This document shows, in pieces, positions 14,417 to 22,786 of a DNA stretch of 36,105 nt. The translations under genes and the position numbers were made by a program. The DNA comes from Lachnospiraceae bacterium. GTDB lineage: Bacteria; Bacillota; Clostridia; Lachnospirales; Lachnospiraceae. Numbering within the stretch: the stretch's first letter is position 1; every line of letters starts with the position of its first letter. The stretch spans positions 1 to 36,105 of the forward strand of contig JAFTFP010000041.1 in assembly GCA_017449485.1 (NCBI GenBank), in the 5' to 3' direction. Under the pieces are notes generated by a model. That model was not told where the DNA came from. It searched no databases and saw nothing but the letters and a program-made list of their open reading frames with translations.

Positions 14417-15799
14417 TTACGCTGCTTTCTGCGCTTTCTCCTCCCGCCGCTTCTCGAGCATCGCGCGTCCGCGTCCCCAGCGGAAGTAGAAGTACGTCAG
14501 CTCCACGATGCAGCAGGCCATCCAGCCGACCGGGTAGCCGAAGCCGACGGGTCTGGGCGTGTTGGAAATATAGTGAGTGAGAATAAACAGATATATCTGC
14601 CGGACGACCACAAAACACGAGATCATGATGACCATCGGCCCCGCCGCGTCGCCGCGCCCGCGCAGCGACCCCGCCAGCACGTGGTTGATGCAGTTCGCCA
14701 GCATGAAGAAAATGTTGGTCCGAAGGAACATCACGCCGAAGGCGATGACCGCCTCCTCGGAGGAGAACAGCCGCAGCGCCGGATCGGCAAAGACAAACAG
14801 AAGCGTTGCAATCAGCGCCGTGACGGCCAGCGCCATCAGCACCGTCAGCCGGGTCCCCTGCTCCGCGCGATCCTTCTTGCCGGCGCCCAGATTTTGGCTG
14901 ACAAAGGTGGTCGCCGCCATGGCCATGCTCTGCATCGGCAGCATGATGAACTGATCCAGCTTGTTGTAGCAGCCCCAGCCCGCCATGCAGTCCGATCCGA
15001 AATAGTTGATGTAGGCCTGAACGAACATATTCGAGAAGGCGGTGATGACCGACTGAATGCCCGCCGGCATGCCGATCATGAAGATCCGGCGCAGGATCTG
15101 CGGGTCGATCCGCATCTCCTTGAAGCTGAACCGGTAGACATCCTTTGTTCCGGTCAAAAGCCGGAGAACCAGCAGGGCTGAGACAAACTGGGAGAGAATC
15201 GTCGCATACGCCACACCCGCGATGCCGGTCTTCAGGGCCACCACAAAGAACAGGTCGAGAATGATATTCAGTACACTGGTCAGAATCAGGAAATAGAGCG
15301 GGCGCCTCGTGTCACCCCCGGCCCGCAGAATGCCGCTGCCCATGTTGTAGACTAAGAGGCCCATGAAGCCGAGGAAGTAAATCCGCAGGTAGATGGTCGC
15401 ATCGTCGATGACGTTTTCCGGCGTCGCCATCCACCGCAGCATCTGCCGCACCGTTCCCATGCCCAGGAAGGTGAAGAGCACGCCGCAGATAAAGGTCACC
15501 GTCATGGTCGTCTCGATTGCCTCATGCAGGTATTTCATGTCCCGCGCGCCGAAGTGATGCGCGATCACAACGCCCGCGCCGGTGGAAAACCCGTTGAAGA
15601 AGAAAACGAGCATATTCGCAATCATGGTGGTCGATCCCACCGCAGCAAGTGCCTCGCTGCCGACGAAATTGCCCACCACAATCGAGTCTACCGTATTGTA
15701 AAGCATCTGAAAGACATTCCCGAGCATCAGCGGGAGCGAGAAGGCAATGATCTGCCGGATCGTGCTGCCCTCGGTCAGGTCCCGTACACGTTTTTCCAT
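14417..15799 (-). CDS. MATE-family efflux transporter (second)
   Basis: This 460-aa MATE exporter is of the NorM/DinF-like clostridial type. The opening LTEGSTIRQIIAFSLPLMLGNVFQ and the following MLYNTVDSIVVGNFVG are classic for the family, and about 12 hydrophobic helices follow. The C-terminus is short and basic (GRGRAMLEKRREEKAQKAA), probably cytosolic. The ATG at 15797-15799 lies 18 bp after the stop of the Na/Pi cotransporter gene, with AGGAAT as ribosome binding site, so both are likely in one transcript. The substrate is unknown. Confidence 0.92.
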   Translation of the reverse strand: MEKRVRDLTEGSTIRQIIAFSLPLMLGNVFQMLYNTVDSIVVGNFVGSEALAAVGSTTMIANMLVFFFNGFSTGAGVVIAHHFGARDMKYLHEAIETTMTVTFICGVLFTFLGMGTVRQMLRWMATPENVIDDATIYLRIYFLGFMGLLVYNMGSGILRAGGDTRRPLYFLILTSVLNIILDLFFVVALKTGIAGVAYATILSQFVSALLVLRLLTGTKDVYRFSFKEMRIDPQILRRIFMIGMPAGIQSVITAFSNMFVQAYINYFGSDCMAGWGCYNKLDQFIMLPMQSMAMAATTFVSQNLGAGKKDRAEQGTRLTVLMALAVTALIATLLFVFADPALRLFSSEEAVIAFGVMFLRTNIFFMLANCINHVLAGSLRGRGDAAGPMVIMISCFVVVRQIYLFILTHYISNTPRPVGFGYPVGWMACCIVELTYFYFRWGRGRAMLEKRREEKAQKAA

Positions 15800-15817
15800 C
15801 TATTCCTATCTGCCGTC

Positions 15818-17659
15818 TTATGCCGGCGTTCCGTCTGATGCGATCTCCGGCTCTGTCTTCTCTTCTCCCAGTGCCTCGAGCGCGGCAAAATATGAATCGT
15901 GCGCCTCGTTGAACACCTTCATGAAGTTCTGCTCGCCGCTGGTCTGCAGACTCTCGTAATACAGGTGCTCGTGATCTGCCAGCTCCGGCCGCACACGCAC
16001 GACCGTCGCGATACCGATGTTGGAGCAGATGCCGGTGATCCGGCCGCACTCCATCATCAGGTTGGAGAAGAATGCATCCGCCATCAGGTTGCACTCGCCG
16101 CTGCTCATCCGCTTGAAATGATTCTTGTTCAGCTGCTGGATAAACTCCGAAGCGACCCGGACCAGCGGCTCGATCTGCGTCGCCGCCTCCACGTCGCGCT
16201 TGCGGAAGGCCAGATCCGTCAGATCCAGAATCCGCTCCAGCTGCTCCCACAGAATCTCCAGCTCCTTCATCGCCTTTTCGGAAAACGCTGTGTTTTCAGC
16301 GGCCATACCCTCGGCGACGTCCGAGATTTTGACCGCGTGATCGCCCAGGCGCTCAAACTCGCCGATAACCTTGTAATACTGATTAAGGATCAAAATATGG
16401 TCTTCGCTCTGCAGATGCGGCAGAAGCTGAACCATGTAGCGGCTGGAGACGTCGGTCATGTGATCGATCTCGTCCTCTTCGGCCAGAATCACTTCCTTCT
16501 GCCTCTCGTCGTAATTGTCCAGCATCGCCCAGGCGCGCTCAAAATTCTGCCGGGAGGCCTCGAACATGGTCAGCAGCACGTCGTAGAGGCTGCCCAGAGC
16601 CAGCGCCGGGGTGTTGAAGAAGGCCGGGCTGAGGGCGCTGAGCTTGTCCTTGTACTTGCCCTCTTCCTTCACCTCGTCCTTGATGATCCGGCGGCTCGCC
16701 TTTTCATACAGGCCCGTCATCGGGAACAGCGCAATAGCGCAGCCAAGGTTGAAGATCGTGTTCGTATTCGCGATGATACCGGAGTTTACAGGCTTGTCCC
16801 ACAGCGCATCCAAAAGGCCCATCCTGTGTACAATACTCACCACCACCAGCACCACGACGGTCTCGCTTAAATTAAACAGAATGTTGACGATACCGACCCG
16901 CTTTGCTTCAGGTTTTGCACCGATCGAACAGACAATGGCCGTGGTCACGCAGTCGCCGAGGTAGATACCGACGATGACCGAGTAGATGGCTTTGAACGTC
17001 AGCAGCCCGGTCGAGGAGAAGGCCTGCAGAATACCGATGGTTGCCGAAGAGCTCTGCAGCATGAACGCAACGCCCGCGCCGGTCAGATAACCGACGACAG
17101 GGTTCTCGCCCAGGCCCCGGAACATATTCTCAATCAGGCCGGACTCGGAGAGATTGGAGACCGCGCCGGTCATGTTCAACAGACCGGAAAACAGGATGCC
17201 GAAGCCGATCGCGATATTGCCGATGGAGCGCGAATTCTTCATCCGCCCGCCCATGATCAGCACGATACCGATGATCAGCGCCACCGGTGCCAGGGTGGAG
17301 GGCTGGAAGAATCGCAGCCACGAGGACGCACCCGCGTCCAGGTCCAGGAGTCTGATGATCTGACCGGTGATGGTCGTACCGACGTTGGCACCGATGATGA
17401 TACCCAGTGACTGGTGGAGCGTCAGGATGCCTGCGCCCACCAGACCGGAGGTGATGACGATGGTCGCCGTTGACGACTGAATCAGAGCCGTCACCAGCAT
17501 GCCTGTCAGAAGCGCGGAAACCGGATTGTTTGTCATCCGCTCCAGCGCGGTCTTCAGCGCTCCTGAAGAGTTTTCCTTCAGGGAGTCCCCCATCAGGCGC
17601 ATTCCGTACAGGAACATTGCCAGACCGCCGAAGAGGGACAGTACGTCAAATATACTCAT
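15818..17659 (-). CDS. Na+/phosphate cotransporter with C-terminal PhoU domain
   Basis: This 613-aa NptA/YjbB-type transporter has two inverted Na/Pi-cotransporter repeats with the QSS signature: QSSTATIVITSG (61-72) and QSSSATIGIL (202-211). GANVGTTITGQ (90-100) and GDCVTTAIVCSIGA (235-248) complete the pair. From about 350 to 565 follows a soluble helical PhoU-like domain (DEIDHMTDVSSRY, FERLGDHAVKISDVAEG). It probably moves phosphate with sodium; direction in bacteria can be efflux or uptake. The start has TGAGGA at good spacing. It heads a probable operon with the second MATE exporter (18-bp gap). A hairpin separates it from the upstream sugar kinase. Confidence 0.92.
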   Translation of the reverse strand: MSIFDVLSLFGGLAMFLYGMRLMGDSLKENSSGALKTALERMTNNPVSALLTGMLVTALIQSSTATIVITSGLVGAGILTLHQSLGIIIGANVGTTITGQIIRLLDLDAGASSWLRFFQPSTLAPVALIIGIVLIMGGRMKNSRSIGNIAIGFGILFSGLLNMTGAVSNLSESGLIENMFRGLGENPVVGYLTGAGVAFMLQSSSATIGILQAFSSTGLLTFKAIYSVIVGIYLGDCVTTAIVCSIGAKPEAKRVGIVNILFNLSETVVVLVVVSIVHRMGLLDALWDKPVNSGIIANTNTIFNLGCAIALFPMTGLYEKASRRIIKDEVKEEGKYKDKLSALSPAFFNTPALALGSLYDVLLTMFEASRQNFERAWAMLDNYDERQKEVILAEEDEIDHMTDVSSRYMVQLLPHLQSEDHILILNQYYKVIGEFERLGDHAVKISDVAEGMAAENTAFSEKAMKELEILWEQLERILDLTDLAFRKRDVEAATQIEPLVRVASEFIQQLNKNHFKRMSSGECNLMADAFFSNLMMECGRITGICSNIGIATVVRVRPELADHEHLYYESLQTSGEQNFMKVFNEAHDSYFAALEALGEEKTEPEIASDGTPA

Positions 17660-17699
17660 GATATCCTCAGTTATTCTTCATCAGAATCAAGGTCTTCTG

Positions 17700-17719
17700 G
17701 GCGTGACGCCGGTCACACC
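17700..17719 (-). terminator. Hairpin just past the sugar kinase stop
   Basis: GGCGTGAC (17700-17707) and GTCACACC (17712-17719) pair over 8 bp with a GCCG loop. On the minus strand the odd position is a G-U wobble, on the plus strand a C-A mismatch, which favours minus-strand RNA. There is no T tract, so termination may be incomplete and the Na/Pi gene could be read through. Confidence 0.45.
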
Positions 17720-17723
17720 CTGC

Positions 17724-18827
17724 CTATCTTCTGATGTCATAATTCATATTCATCAGGTCGCGGATGCTGTTCTCGTCATCCGTGATGTTGGCGTCGCCGT
17801 GAATGGTGTGCTTGATGACGCTGCTCGCCACGCCGAAGTTCAGCATATCCATCGGCTTGTAGCCGCGCATCATCGCATAGATGAAGCCGCTGGCAAAAGC
17901 GTCCCCGCCGCCGACGCGGTCGAGAATGGTGAAGGTGTAGAGGCGGCTCTCAAAGGTATGGCCCTGATACCACATGAACGCCTTCAGGCTGTTCTCACTT
18001 CCGCTGTGGGCGTAGCGCACATGACGCGCGATGCACTGGATATTCGGATATTTCTCGATAAAGTGACGGAAGATCTCGTCCTGCTGCTCGTAGGAAGGCT
18101 GCAGCGGCACGCCGTCCTTCCAGTCGCCCTTCGACGGATCCGCGTCATCCTTGTACAGATGATAGGGCTCGATGCCGAACAGCACGTCCACGTAAGGCAG
18201 GCACTTCGTGCAGAAGTCCCGCGCAGCTTCCCAGCTCCACAGTTTTGCCCGGTAGTTGCCGTCAAAGCTCACGGTCATGCCCTTCTTCTTCGCAATCTTC
18301 AGGCAGTCCAGAATGAGCTGTGCGCAGTTCTCCGACAATGCGGGCGTCAGGCCAGACAGATGCAGCCAGTCATAGCCCTCCAGCAGCTTCTCCAGATCCA
18401 CCTGGGAGAAATCAAATTCCGCGATGGCGCTGTGCTTGCGGTCGTAGATGACCTTGGAGGCGCGGATGCCGTAGCCGGTCTCCAGATAGTACGTGCCCAG
18501 GCGGTGCGTCGGCGTCTGCTCCGGCGTGGTAAGAATCACCGGCGTGCAGTGCACGTCGTTGGAACGCAGCCACCGGATCGCGCTCTTGCCCAGACTGTTG
18601 TCCGGCACGACGCTGAAAAACGTGCTGTCCACGCCCAGGTTTGCCAGGGCCAGGGCGATATTCGCCTCACTTCCTCCGTAGCTCGCCTCAAAAGCGGAGG
18701 CCATCCGGATTTTGGCATAATTGGGCGGCGTCAGCCGCAGCATGATCTCGCCGATCGTAATAAACTTCTGTGGAACCGTTCTTTCTTCAATCGGATTGTG
18801 GTGCTTGATTTCTTTTCCATCACTCAT
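17724..18827 (-). CDS. kdgK: PfkB-family sugar kinase, 2-dehydro-3-deoxygluconokinase-like
   Basis: This 367-aa cytosolic kinase probably phosphorylates 2-keto-3-deoxygluconate (KDG) from hexuronate or pectin breakdown. Visible motifs are GEIMLRLTPPNY (26-37) and YGGSEANIALALANLG (50-65). FDGNYRAKLW (188-197) is characteristic of KDG kinases. DRVGGGDAFASGF (303-315) carries the catalytic Asp309. It is slightly long because of an N-terminal extension of about 20 residues and an insert near 223-250. The ATG has AGAGGT 7 nt upstream. It stands without the KDPG aldolase gene commonly beside it. A promoter is visible at 18894-18922. KDG is the best substrate guess; another keto-sugar is possible. 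Confidence 0.85.
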   Translation of the reverse strand: MSDGKEIKHHNPIEERTVPQKFITIGEIMLRLTPPNYAKIRMASAFEASYGGSEANIALALANLGVDSTFFSVVPDNSLGKSAIRWLRSNDVHCTPVILTTPEQTPTHRLGTYYLETGYGIRASKVIYDRKHSAIAEFDFSQVDLEKLLEGYDWLHLSGLTPALSENCAQLILDCLKIAKKKGMTVSFDGNYRAKLWSWEAARDFCTKCLPYVDVLFGIEPYHLYKDDADPSKGDWKDGVPLQPSYEQQDEIFRHFIEKYPNIQCIARHVRYAHSGSENSLKAFMWYQGHTFESRLYTFTILDRVGGGDAFASGFIYAMMRGYKPMDMLNFGVASSVIKHTIHGDANITDDENSIRDLMNMNYDIRR

Positions 18828-18893
18828 CGGATCTACCTCTTTCTGCTAAGAATTCCTGTAGGAGTTCCTGATTTCCATATCGGTCCAATTTAT

Positions 18894-18922
18894 ATTATAT
18901 TCCGTTGATTGACAGACAGCAA
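18894..18922 (-). promoter_or_regulatory. Promoter of the KDG-kinase-like gene
   Basis: On the minus strand a perfect TATAAT (18894-18899) lies 17 bp from a weak TTGCTG (18917-18922). It starts directly beyond the T tract of the terminator of the upstream operon. Confidence 0.6.
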
Positions 18923-18961
18923 CAAAAGAGAAAGAGCCGGTTCCCTTCCGGGTTCCGGCTC
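18923..18961 (-). terminator. Rho-independent terminator of the SPFH/RHH operon
   Basis: GAGCCGG (18934-18940) and CCGGCTC (18955-18961) form a 7-bp stem. On the minus strand the T-rich run TTTCTCTTTTG (18923-18933) follows. It lies 54 bp past the stop of the small RHH gene. Confidence 0.75.
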
Positions 18962-19015
18962 CTGCCTGTTGATTCTGTCAGTTGTTCCTGCCTGCTTTCT
19001 GTCTATTCATCCTGC

Positions 19016-19213
19016 TTAGTGAATGTCCAGCTCCGGCGGCTCGTCCAGATGCTCTGAGACGTATTTGCCGTCCTTCTTCCGTTGGCGCACGCACTCGGTG
19101 AGCAGGTATTCAATCTGCCCGTTCACCGAGCGGAAATCATCCTCCGCCCACTGCGCGATTGCGTTATAGAGTTTTTCATTCAGCCGCAGCGGCACTTGCT
19201 TCTTCTCTGCCAT
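19016..19213 (-). CDS. Arc-like ribbon-helix-helix DNA-binding protein
   Basis: This 65-aa protein matches the Arc-type ribbon-helix-helix fold: a short beta strand (VPLRLNEKLYNAI, about 7-19), helix A (QWAEDDFRSVNGQ, 21-33) and helix B (IEYLLTECVRQRKK, 34-47). An acidic tail follows. Such proteins bind as dimers or tetramers to tandem short operator boxes. The gene follows the SPFH gene by 102 bp on the same strand, ending at a terminator, so both likely share one transcript. Similar small Arc-like genes are known next to SPFH genes in Firmicutes. Two TGATATCA boxes over the SPFH promoter are a natural candidate operator for it; this link is inference. Confidence 0.82.
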   Translation of the reverse strand: MAEKKQVPLRLNEKLYNAIAQWAEDDFRSVNGQIEYLLTECVRQRKKDGKYVSEHLDEPPELDIH

Positions 19214-19315
19214 ATCTGTTGATTCTGCTTTCTATTTTTTCAGCGTCTTCGTCGCAGTCTGTCTTTTTCAACCGTCTGTCTTTCTCAAACAGTTCTGATC
19301 AGATGCTTCACGGCA

Positions 19316-20326
19316 TCAGTACAGGCTGCCGGAGTTGACGATGGGCTGCGCGTCCTTGCTGCCGCACAGGACCACCAGCAGGTTGGAGACCATGGCGGCC
19401 TTGCGCTCCTCGTCCAGCTCGACGACCTGGTTCTCGTTCAGGCGCTCCAGCGCCATCTCGACCATGCCGACTGCACCGTCGACGATCATCTTCCGGGCGT
19501 CGATGATGGCCGAAGCCTGCTGCCGCTGCAGCATCGCCGCCGCGATTTCCGGCGCATAAGCCAGATAAGTGATCCGCGCATCGATGATCTCCAGGCCGGC
19601 GTCTTCCACCTTCTCCTGAATCCGCTCACGAATCCGCTCCGCCACAACTGTGCTGGAGCCGCGAAGCGATCCGTCGTCGGACTGACCGTCGCCGGTGGTG
19701 TCAATGCCGGGTGCCATGTCATAAGGATAGATCCGGACGATGTCGCGCACCGCGCTGTCGCACTGCAGGGACAGATATTCCTTGTAGTTGTCCACGTTGA
19801 ACACTGCCTTCGCCGTGTCCGTCACACGCCACATCACCGCGATGCCGATTTCCACGGGATTACCGAGCACATCGTTGACCTTCTGCCGCGTGTTCGAGAG
19901 CGTCATCACCTTCAGCGAGATTTTGCGCTCCTCCAACTTCTTCGCGGCGTGCTCGCTGCTGGCCTGCGCCAGGATCAGCTTGCTGCTCTTGGACTCGTCC
20001 ACCACGTCGCCGGACTGGCCGAGCCGCGTGCCCGCTGCCGGGTTCACGCTGGTGCAGAAGGGATTCACAAAGAAGAATCCGGGGCCCTTGAGCGTTCCGA
20101 CATAATTGCCGAACAGCGTCAGCACCAGGGCTTCCTGCGGTTTTAAAACCTTCAGACCCATGAACAGGATCCATCCGAAGCACAGATAAAGCAGTGCCGG
20201 GATCATCAGCAGCGGATTCCTGTCCACGGTTGCGACGAACAGGACAAAGGCTGCTATGTACAGAACGATAAACAGGATCATCATGATCATGCCGTTCTTC
20301 TTGCCGTTCATCAATTTTTCAGTCAT
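19316..20326 (-). CDS. SPFH/Band 7 (stomatin-prohibitin-like) membrane protein
   Basis: This 336-aa membrane-anchored scaffold protein has two hydrophobic segments near the N-terminus (about 13-33 and 39-58). The SPFH domain follows: [29 protein letters not shown] (62-90), [18 protein letters not shown] and [18 protein letters not shown] in the middle, then a long amphipathic helix ending in [26 protein letters not shown]. Family members assemble into large rings or membrane microdomains and help membrane protein turnover or stress tolerance. No NfeD partner gene is adjacent, unlike many slipin operons. The ATG at 20324-20326 has AGAGGA 5-6 nt upstream. It heads an operon with the small RHH gene and has a promoter overlapped by tandem palindromes. 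Confidence 0.9.
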   Translation of the reverse strand: MTEKLMNGKKNGMIMMILFIVLYIAAFVLFVATVDRNPLLMIPALLYLCFGWILFMGLKVLKPQEALVLTLFGNYVGTLKGPGFFFVNPFCTSVNPAAGTRLGQSGDVVDESKSSKLILAQASSEHAAKKLEERKISLKVMTLSNTRQKVNDVLGNPVEIGIAVMWRVTDTAKAVFNVDNYKEYLSLQCDSAVRDIVRIYPYDMAPGIDTTGDGQSDDGSLRGSSTVVAERIRERIQEKVEDAGLEIIDARITYLAYAPEIAAAMLQRQQASAIIDARKMIVDGAVGMVEMALERLNENQVVELDEERKAAMVSNLLVVLCGSKDAQPIVNSGSLY

Positions 20327-20435
20327 TTCAATCCTCTCTTTTCCTTGCGGACGCCGTCTCACCTTCATCGGTACACCAGGCAAAATCCGCCTGCGCTCAA
20401 ATCGCGCGTCATCCGCAACAGCTCTTTATTCGATT

Positions 20436-20454
20436 TGATATCATATTGATATCA
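20436..20454. promoter_or_regulatory. Tandem TGATATCA operator over the SPFH promoter
   Basis: Two perfect 8-bp palindromes, TGATATCA, lie at 20436-20443 and 20447-20454. They are spaced 11 bp centre to centre (one helical turn) and cover the -10 of the SPFH promoter. The spacing is like that used by ribbon-helix-helix repressors, and an RHH gene ends this operon. Autoregulation is inferred. Confidence 0.6.
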
Positions 20455-20474
20455 CATTGAATTACAGCTGTCAA
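20446..20474 (-). promoter_or_regulatory. Promoter of the SPFH/RHH operon
   Basis: On the minus strand a perfect TTGACA (20469-20474) is 17 bp from TATCAA (20446-20451). The -35 overlaps the stop codon of the upstream glycoside hydrolase gene, so the promoter is built into that gene's end. The leader is about 115 nt. Confidence 0.65.
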
Positions 20475-22186
20475 GAGGTTTTTACGGCCAGGACCGCCAT
20501 ATATTCCTTTCCGGGCAGGCGCACCTTCACCTTTCCGCTCGCGCCGGTCTGCACAGTTTCCCTCGTCATCTCCCAGGTGTCGATGACTTCGATCCGGTAG
20601 GTCTTGTCCTCGGGCAGATCGAGTTCAGCGAGAGAGCTGCATTCCGTATCTTTATAAATCAGGAAGGCGTCGCCGTCTCCGACCTTTCCCTCATAGACGG
20701 TATTAAAGGCCAGGAATCGCTCCTGCTCCTCCGGGCTCATGGCAAGAAGGGCTTTCAGGAAATCACGGAAGCCCTCCGGGGTCTGTTCAAGGACTTTCTG
20801 CTGTGCTTCAGGATTGAGCAGCAGAATCGCCTGCAGGCCGCCCGCCGCAGGCTCAATCGGCCCTGGAAGACTGTCCACAATGCTCTTTAAGAATGCGATG
20901 CGGGCAGGACTCTCACCGTGCAGTCTTCCGCCGCGGGCCCACCAGACCACCTCACGCTCACCGGTCTGCGTGTTCAGCTCCGCTTCCGGCGTGCCGGGAT
21001 AGAAGGTCTCGCCGTGAGTGCAGTACCCGCCTGCCGTCGTGACCTGCCAGAAGCGCTGTGTCATGCTCTGTCCTGAGATATTTCCCCAGGATTCCGGCAC
21101 ATTGCCCTCATAGCGGCACTCATCGATCAGCACCGGCTTCCCGATCTGCTGCAGCAGCGCCGCGACACGGTAAAGCTCACGCGTCTGCCACGAGACGTGC
21201 GTCACATTTTGCCGGCTCCAGTCCCAGGGCTTGAAGCAGTTGTGGTTGGAAAGCATGTGGTGATACGGATCATGCTCAGCGACGAACTGCTCGATTTCCT
21301 CCCAGTCCTGCCGGCTTTTGGCCATGCACAGGTCATACTCGTTGGCCAGGCTCCACCAGACGTTCGGGAAGGCGGAGAAGCGGCGCAGCAGGTAGTCGAG
21401 GTAGATCAGGTTGTCCTGCTGCGGCATGTTTGCAAAGCCCCACCGGTCGTAAGGGTGAAACAGGATGAGGTCGGCTTCGATGCCCAGATCCATAAGGCGC
21501 AGCAGCTTGTCCTCGAAGGCGTCCCAGAAGGCGTAGCAGGGACGGTTCACGTCCCAGTTGTTGACGCTGGTGTCCTTCGCGTCGCTCATGCCGGCCACCT
21601 GAGCGCCCTCCTCCGCGTCAAAGGTCAGGCCCTCGCCGGCGGCGCTGCGCTCAAAGGCGTAGTACTGCGGATTGTTGTGGTTGTAGTTGTAGTGCTTCGG
21701 GAAGACACACAGGCGGACTTTGTTGAAAGGGCTGTGGGCGAGGGTGTCAAAGGTCTCGTCCATCAGCGCCTGCGACTGATGCGCCAGCGCATAGATCGTG
21801 GTGCCGAAGCTGTAGAACCACGTGCCGTCCGCGTGCCTTAAGTGGGTTCCGCAGGCGCGAACCGGCCCGTGCAGTGCGCTGCCCAGAAGGCCCTGCGCCT
21901 GATCCGCACTCTCCGCCAGCGATTTCACCTCCACCGTGCCGGTCAGCGGCGCGACGGTTCCATCGCCGGTGATCGTGTACTGCCAGGTACCTGCTTCCTC
22001 CGGGAGGAACCGGACCTTGTACAGGCCGTTTCCGGCGTAGAAGCCCTTTACATGAATTGCTGTTTCAGCGCCCTCTTCCCCTGCGCCGGCTTTTGCAAAA
22101 ACCGCCTCCGGCGCCGCGAGCGCCTCGCTGTCGGCCGGTGCCGGCCCTTCATAACAGATTTCAATCATTTCGTAGATACGGGACAT
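20471..22186 (-). CDS. DUF5060/DUF4038-type glycoside hydrolase, intracellular
   Basis: This is a 571-aa putative glycosidase. An N-terminal beta-sandwich (about 5-90, DUF5060-like, with GNGLYKVRFLPEEAGTWQY) precedes a TIM barrel (about 105-460, DUF4038/apiosidase-like). WSLANEYD (278-285) offers Glu283 as acid/base, and PVLIDECRYEG (351-361) offers Glu356 as nucleophile. A C-terminal beta domain resembles DUF5605. There is no signal peptide, so it probably acts on oligosaccharides or glycosides already imported. I chose the ATG at 22184-22186 because GGGAGG lies 6 nt upstream; an ATG 24 nt further out lacks one. The natural substrate is unknown; apiosides or other plant glycosides are a guess. 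Confidence 0.87.
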   Translation of the reverse strand: MSRIYEMIEICYEGPAPADSEALAAPEAVFAKAGAGEEGAETAIHVKGFYAGNGLYKVRFLPEEAGTWQYTITGDGTVAPLTGTVEVKSLAESADQAQGLLGSALHGPVRACGTHLRHADGTWFYSFGTTIYALAHQSQALMDETFDTLAHSPFNKVRLCVFPKHYNYNHNNPQYYAFERSAAGEGLTFDAEEGAQVAGMSDAKDTSVNNWDVNRPCYAFWDAFEDKLLRLMDLGIEADLILFHPYDRWGFANMPQQDNLIYLDYLLRRFSAFPNVWWSLANEYDLCMAKSRQDWEEIEQFVAEHDPYHHMLSNHNCFKPWDWSRQNVTHVSWQTRELYRVAALLQQIGKPVLIDECRYEGNVPESWGNISGQSMTQRFWQVTTAGGYCTHGETFYPGTPEAELNTQTGEREVVWWARGGRLHGESPARIAFLKSIVDSLPGPIEPAAGGLQAILLLNPEAQQKVLEQTPEGFRDFLKALLAMSPEEQERFLAFNTVYEGKVGDGDAFLIYKDTECSSLAELDLPEDKTYRIEVIDTWEMTRETVQTGASGKVKVRLPGKEYMAVLAVKTS

Positions 22187-22308
22187 GCTTTTCCTCCCTG
22201 TCTTATTCATTAATACCCGCCGTCCGCAGAGGCGGAGACTCCCTTGCTGAATTGAATCCAGATATTCCGCACCATAGTCAGTCGTTCAGCCTGTTTCATT
22301 CTGATTTC

Positions 22309-22314
22309 ATTATA
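22309..22314 (-). promoter_or_regulatory. -10 element of the glycoside hydrolase gene
   Basis: On the minus strand a perfect TATAAT (22309-22314) lies about 120 bp before the start codon. No good -35 is seen 16-18 bp upstream. It is only 18 bp from the oppositely directed -10 of the eutS operon, so the two promoters share a regulatory zone. Confidence 0.4.
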
Positions 22315-22332
22315 GCGGTCATCCCCCTCGCG

Positions 22333-22341
22333 TGCTATGAT
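22333..22341 (+). promoter_or_regulatory. Extended -10 of the eutS-eutS-eutP operon
   Basis: TGCTATGAT is an extended -10 element (TG, one base, TATGAT) with no recognisable -35. The same nonamer followed by TA precedes the cbiM operon at 25093-25101. The start codon is 45 bp downstream. Confidence 0.5.
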
Positions 22342-22386
22342 TAGAAGAGCAAAAACTGCCTATTCTGAACACGGAGAACAGCCATT

Positions 22387-22752
22387 ATGCCAGTTGATCA
22401 CAGCGAACAGATCCGAATTGTACAGGAAACCGTAGCCGGCAAGGAAATTACTTTTGCACATATCATGGGCGGCCCCGCGCCGGTCATCTATCAGAAGCTG
22501 GGCCTGAATCCGCAGGTGGACTACGGCTCGTCGGCCATCGGCATCATGAACATGACGCCGCCCGAGTCCGCCGTGATCGCCTCCGATATCGCCGTCAAGA
22601 GCGGCAATGTCTATCTGGGTTTTGCGGACCGCTTCACCGGAACGCTGATCATCACGGGCGAGCTCTCCGACGTCGAATCCGCCATGACGGAAATCCTGCG
22701 GTTTTTCGACGACGAACTGGGCTATGTTGTCTGCCGCCTGACCAAGCGCTGA
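22387..22752 (+). CDS. eutS: EutS/PduU-type microcompartment shell protein
   Basis: This 121-aa circularly permuted BMC-domain shell protein matches EutS along its whole length: ETVAGKEITFAHIMGG (14-29), SSAIGIMNMTPPESAVIASDIAVKSG (48-73), VYLGFADRFTGTLIITGEL (75-93) and a C-terminal CRLTK strand. EutS/PduU trimerise or hexamerise into bent tiles with a small beta-barrel cap and form minor facets or bends in the shell. The GGAG before the ATG is 11-12 nt away, longer than usual. It is the first gene of a three-gene plus-strand operon. No eut or pdu enzyme, hexamer (EutM/PduA) or vertex pentamer gene is seen in the window. Confidence 0.92.
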   Translation: MPVDHSEQIRIVQETVAGKEITFAHIMGGPAPVIYQKLGLNPQVDYGSSAIGIMNMTPPESAVIASDIAVKSGNVYLGFADRFTGTLIITGELSDVESAMTEILRFFDDELGYVVCRLTKR

Positions 22753-22786
22753 GGGCCCGGCACGCAGGGCGGCTTAAGGAGCTTCC

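Noticed and set aside
13040..15181. A 713-codon plus-strand open frame
   Set aside because: It runs antisense through both trpB and the second MATE gene. Its product is Arg/His/Gln-rich, lacks any family motif and has no ribosome binding site. Both opposing genes are clear.
15522..16250. A 242-codon minus-strand frame across the Na/Pi-MATE junction
   Set aside because: It is a shifted frame over the PhoU domain and the MATE start; its Gly/Arg/Asp-rich product is not protein-like.
17499..18908. A 469-codon plus-strand open frame
   Set aside because: Antisense to the KDG-kinase-like gene and the start of the Na/Pi gene; a by-product of high GC at third positions.
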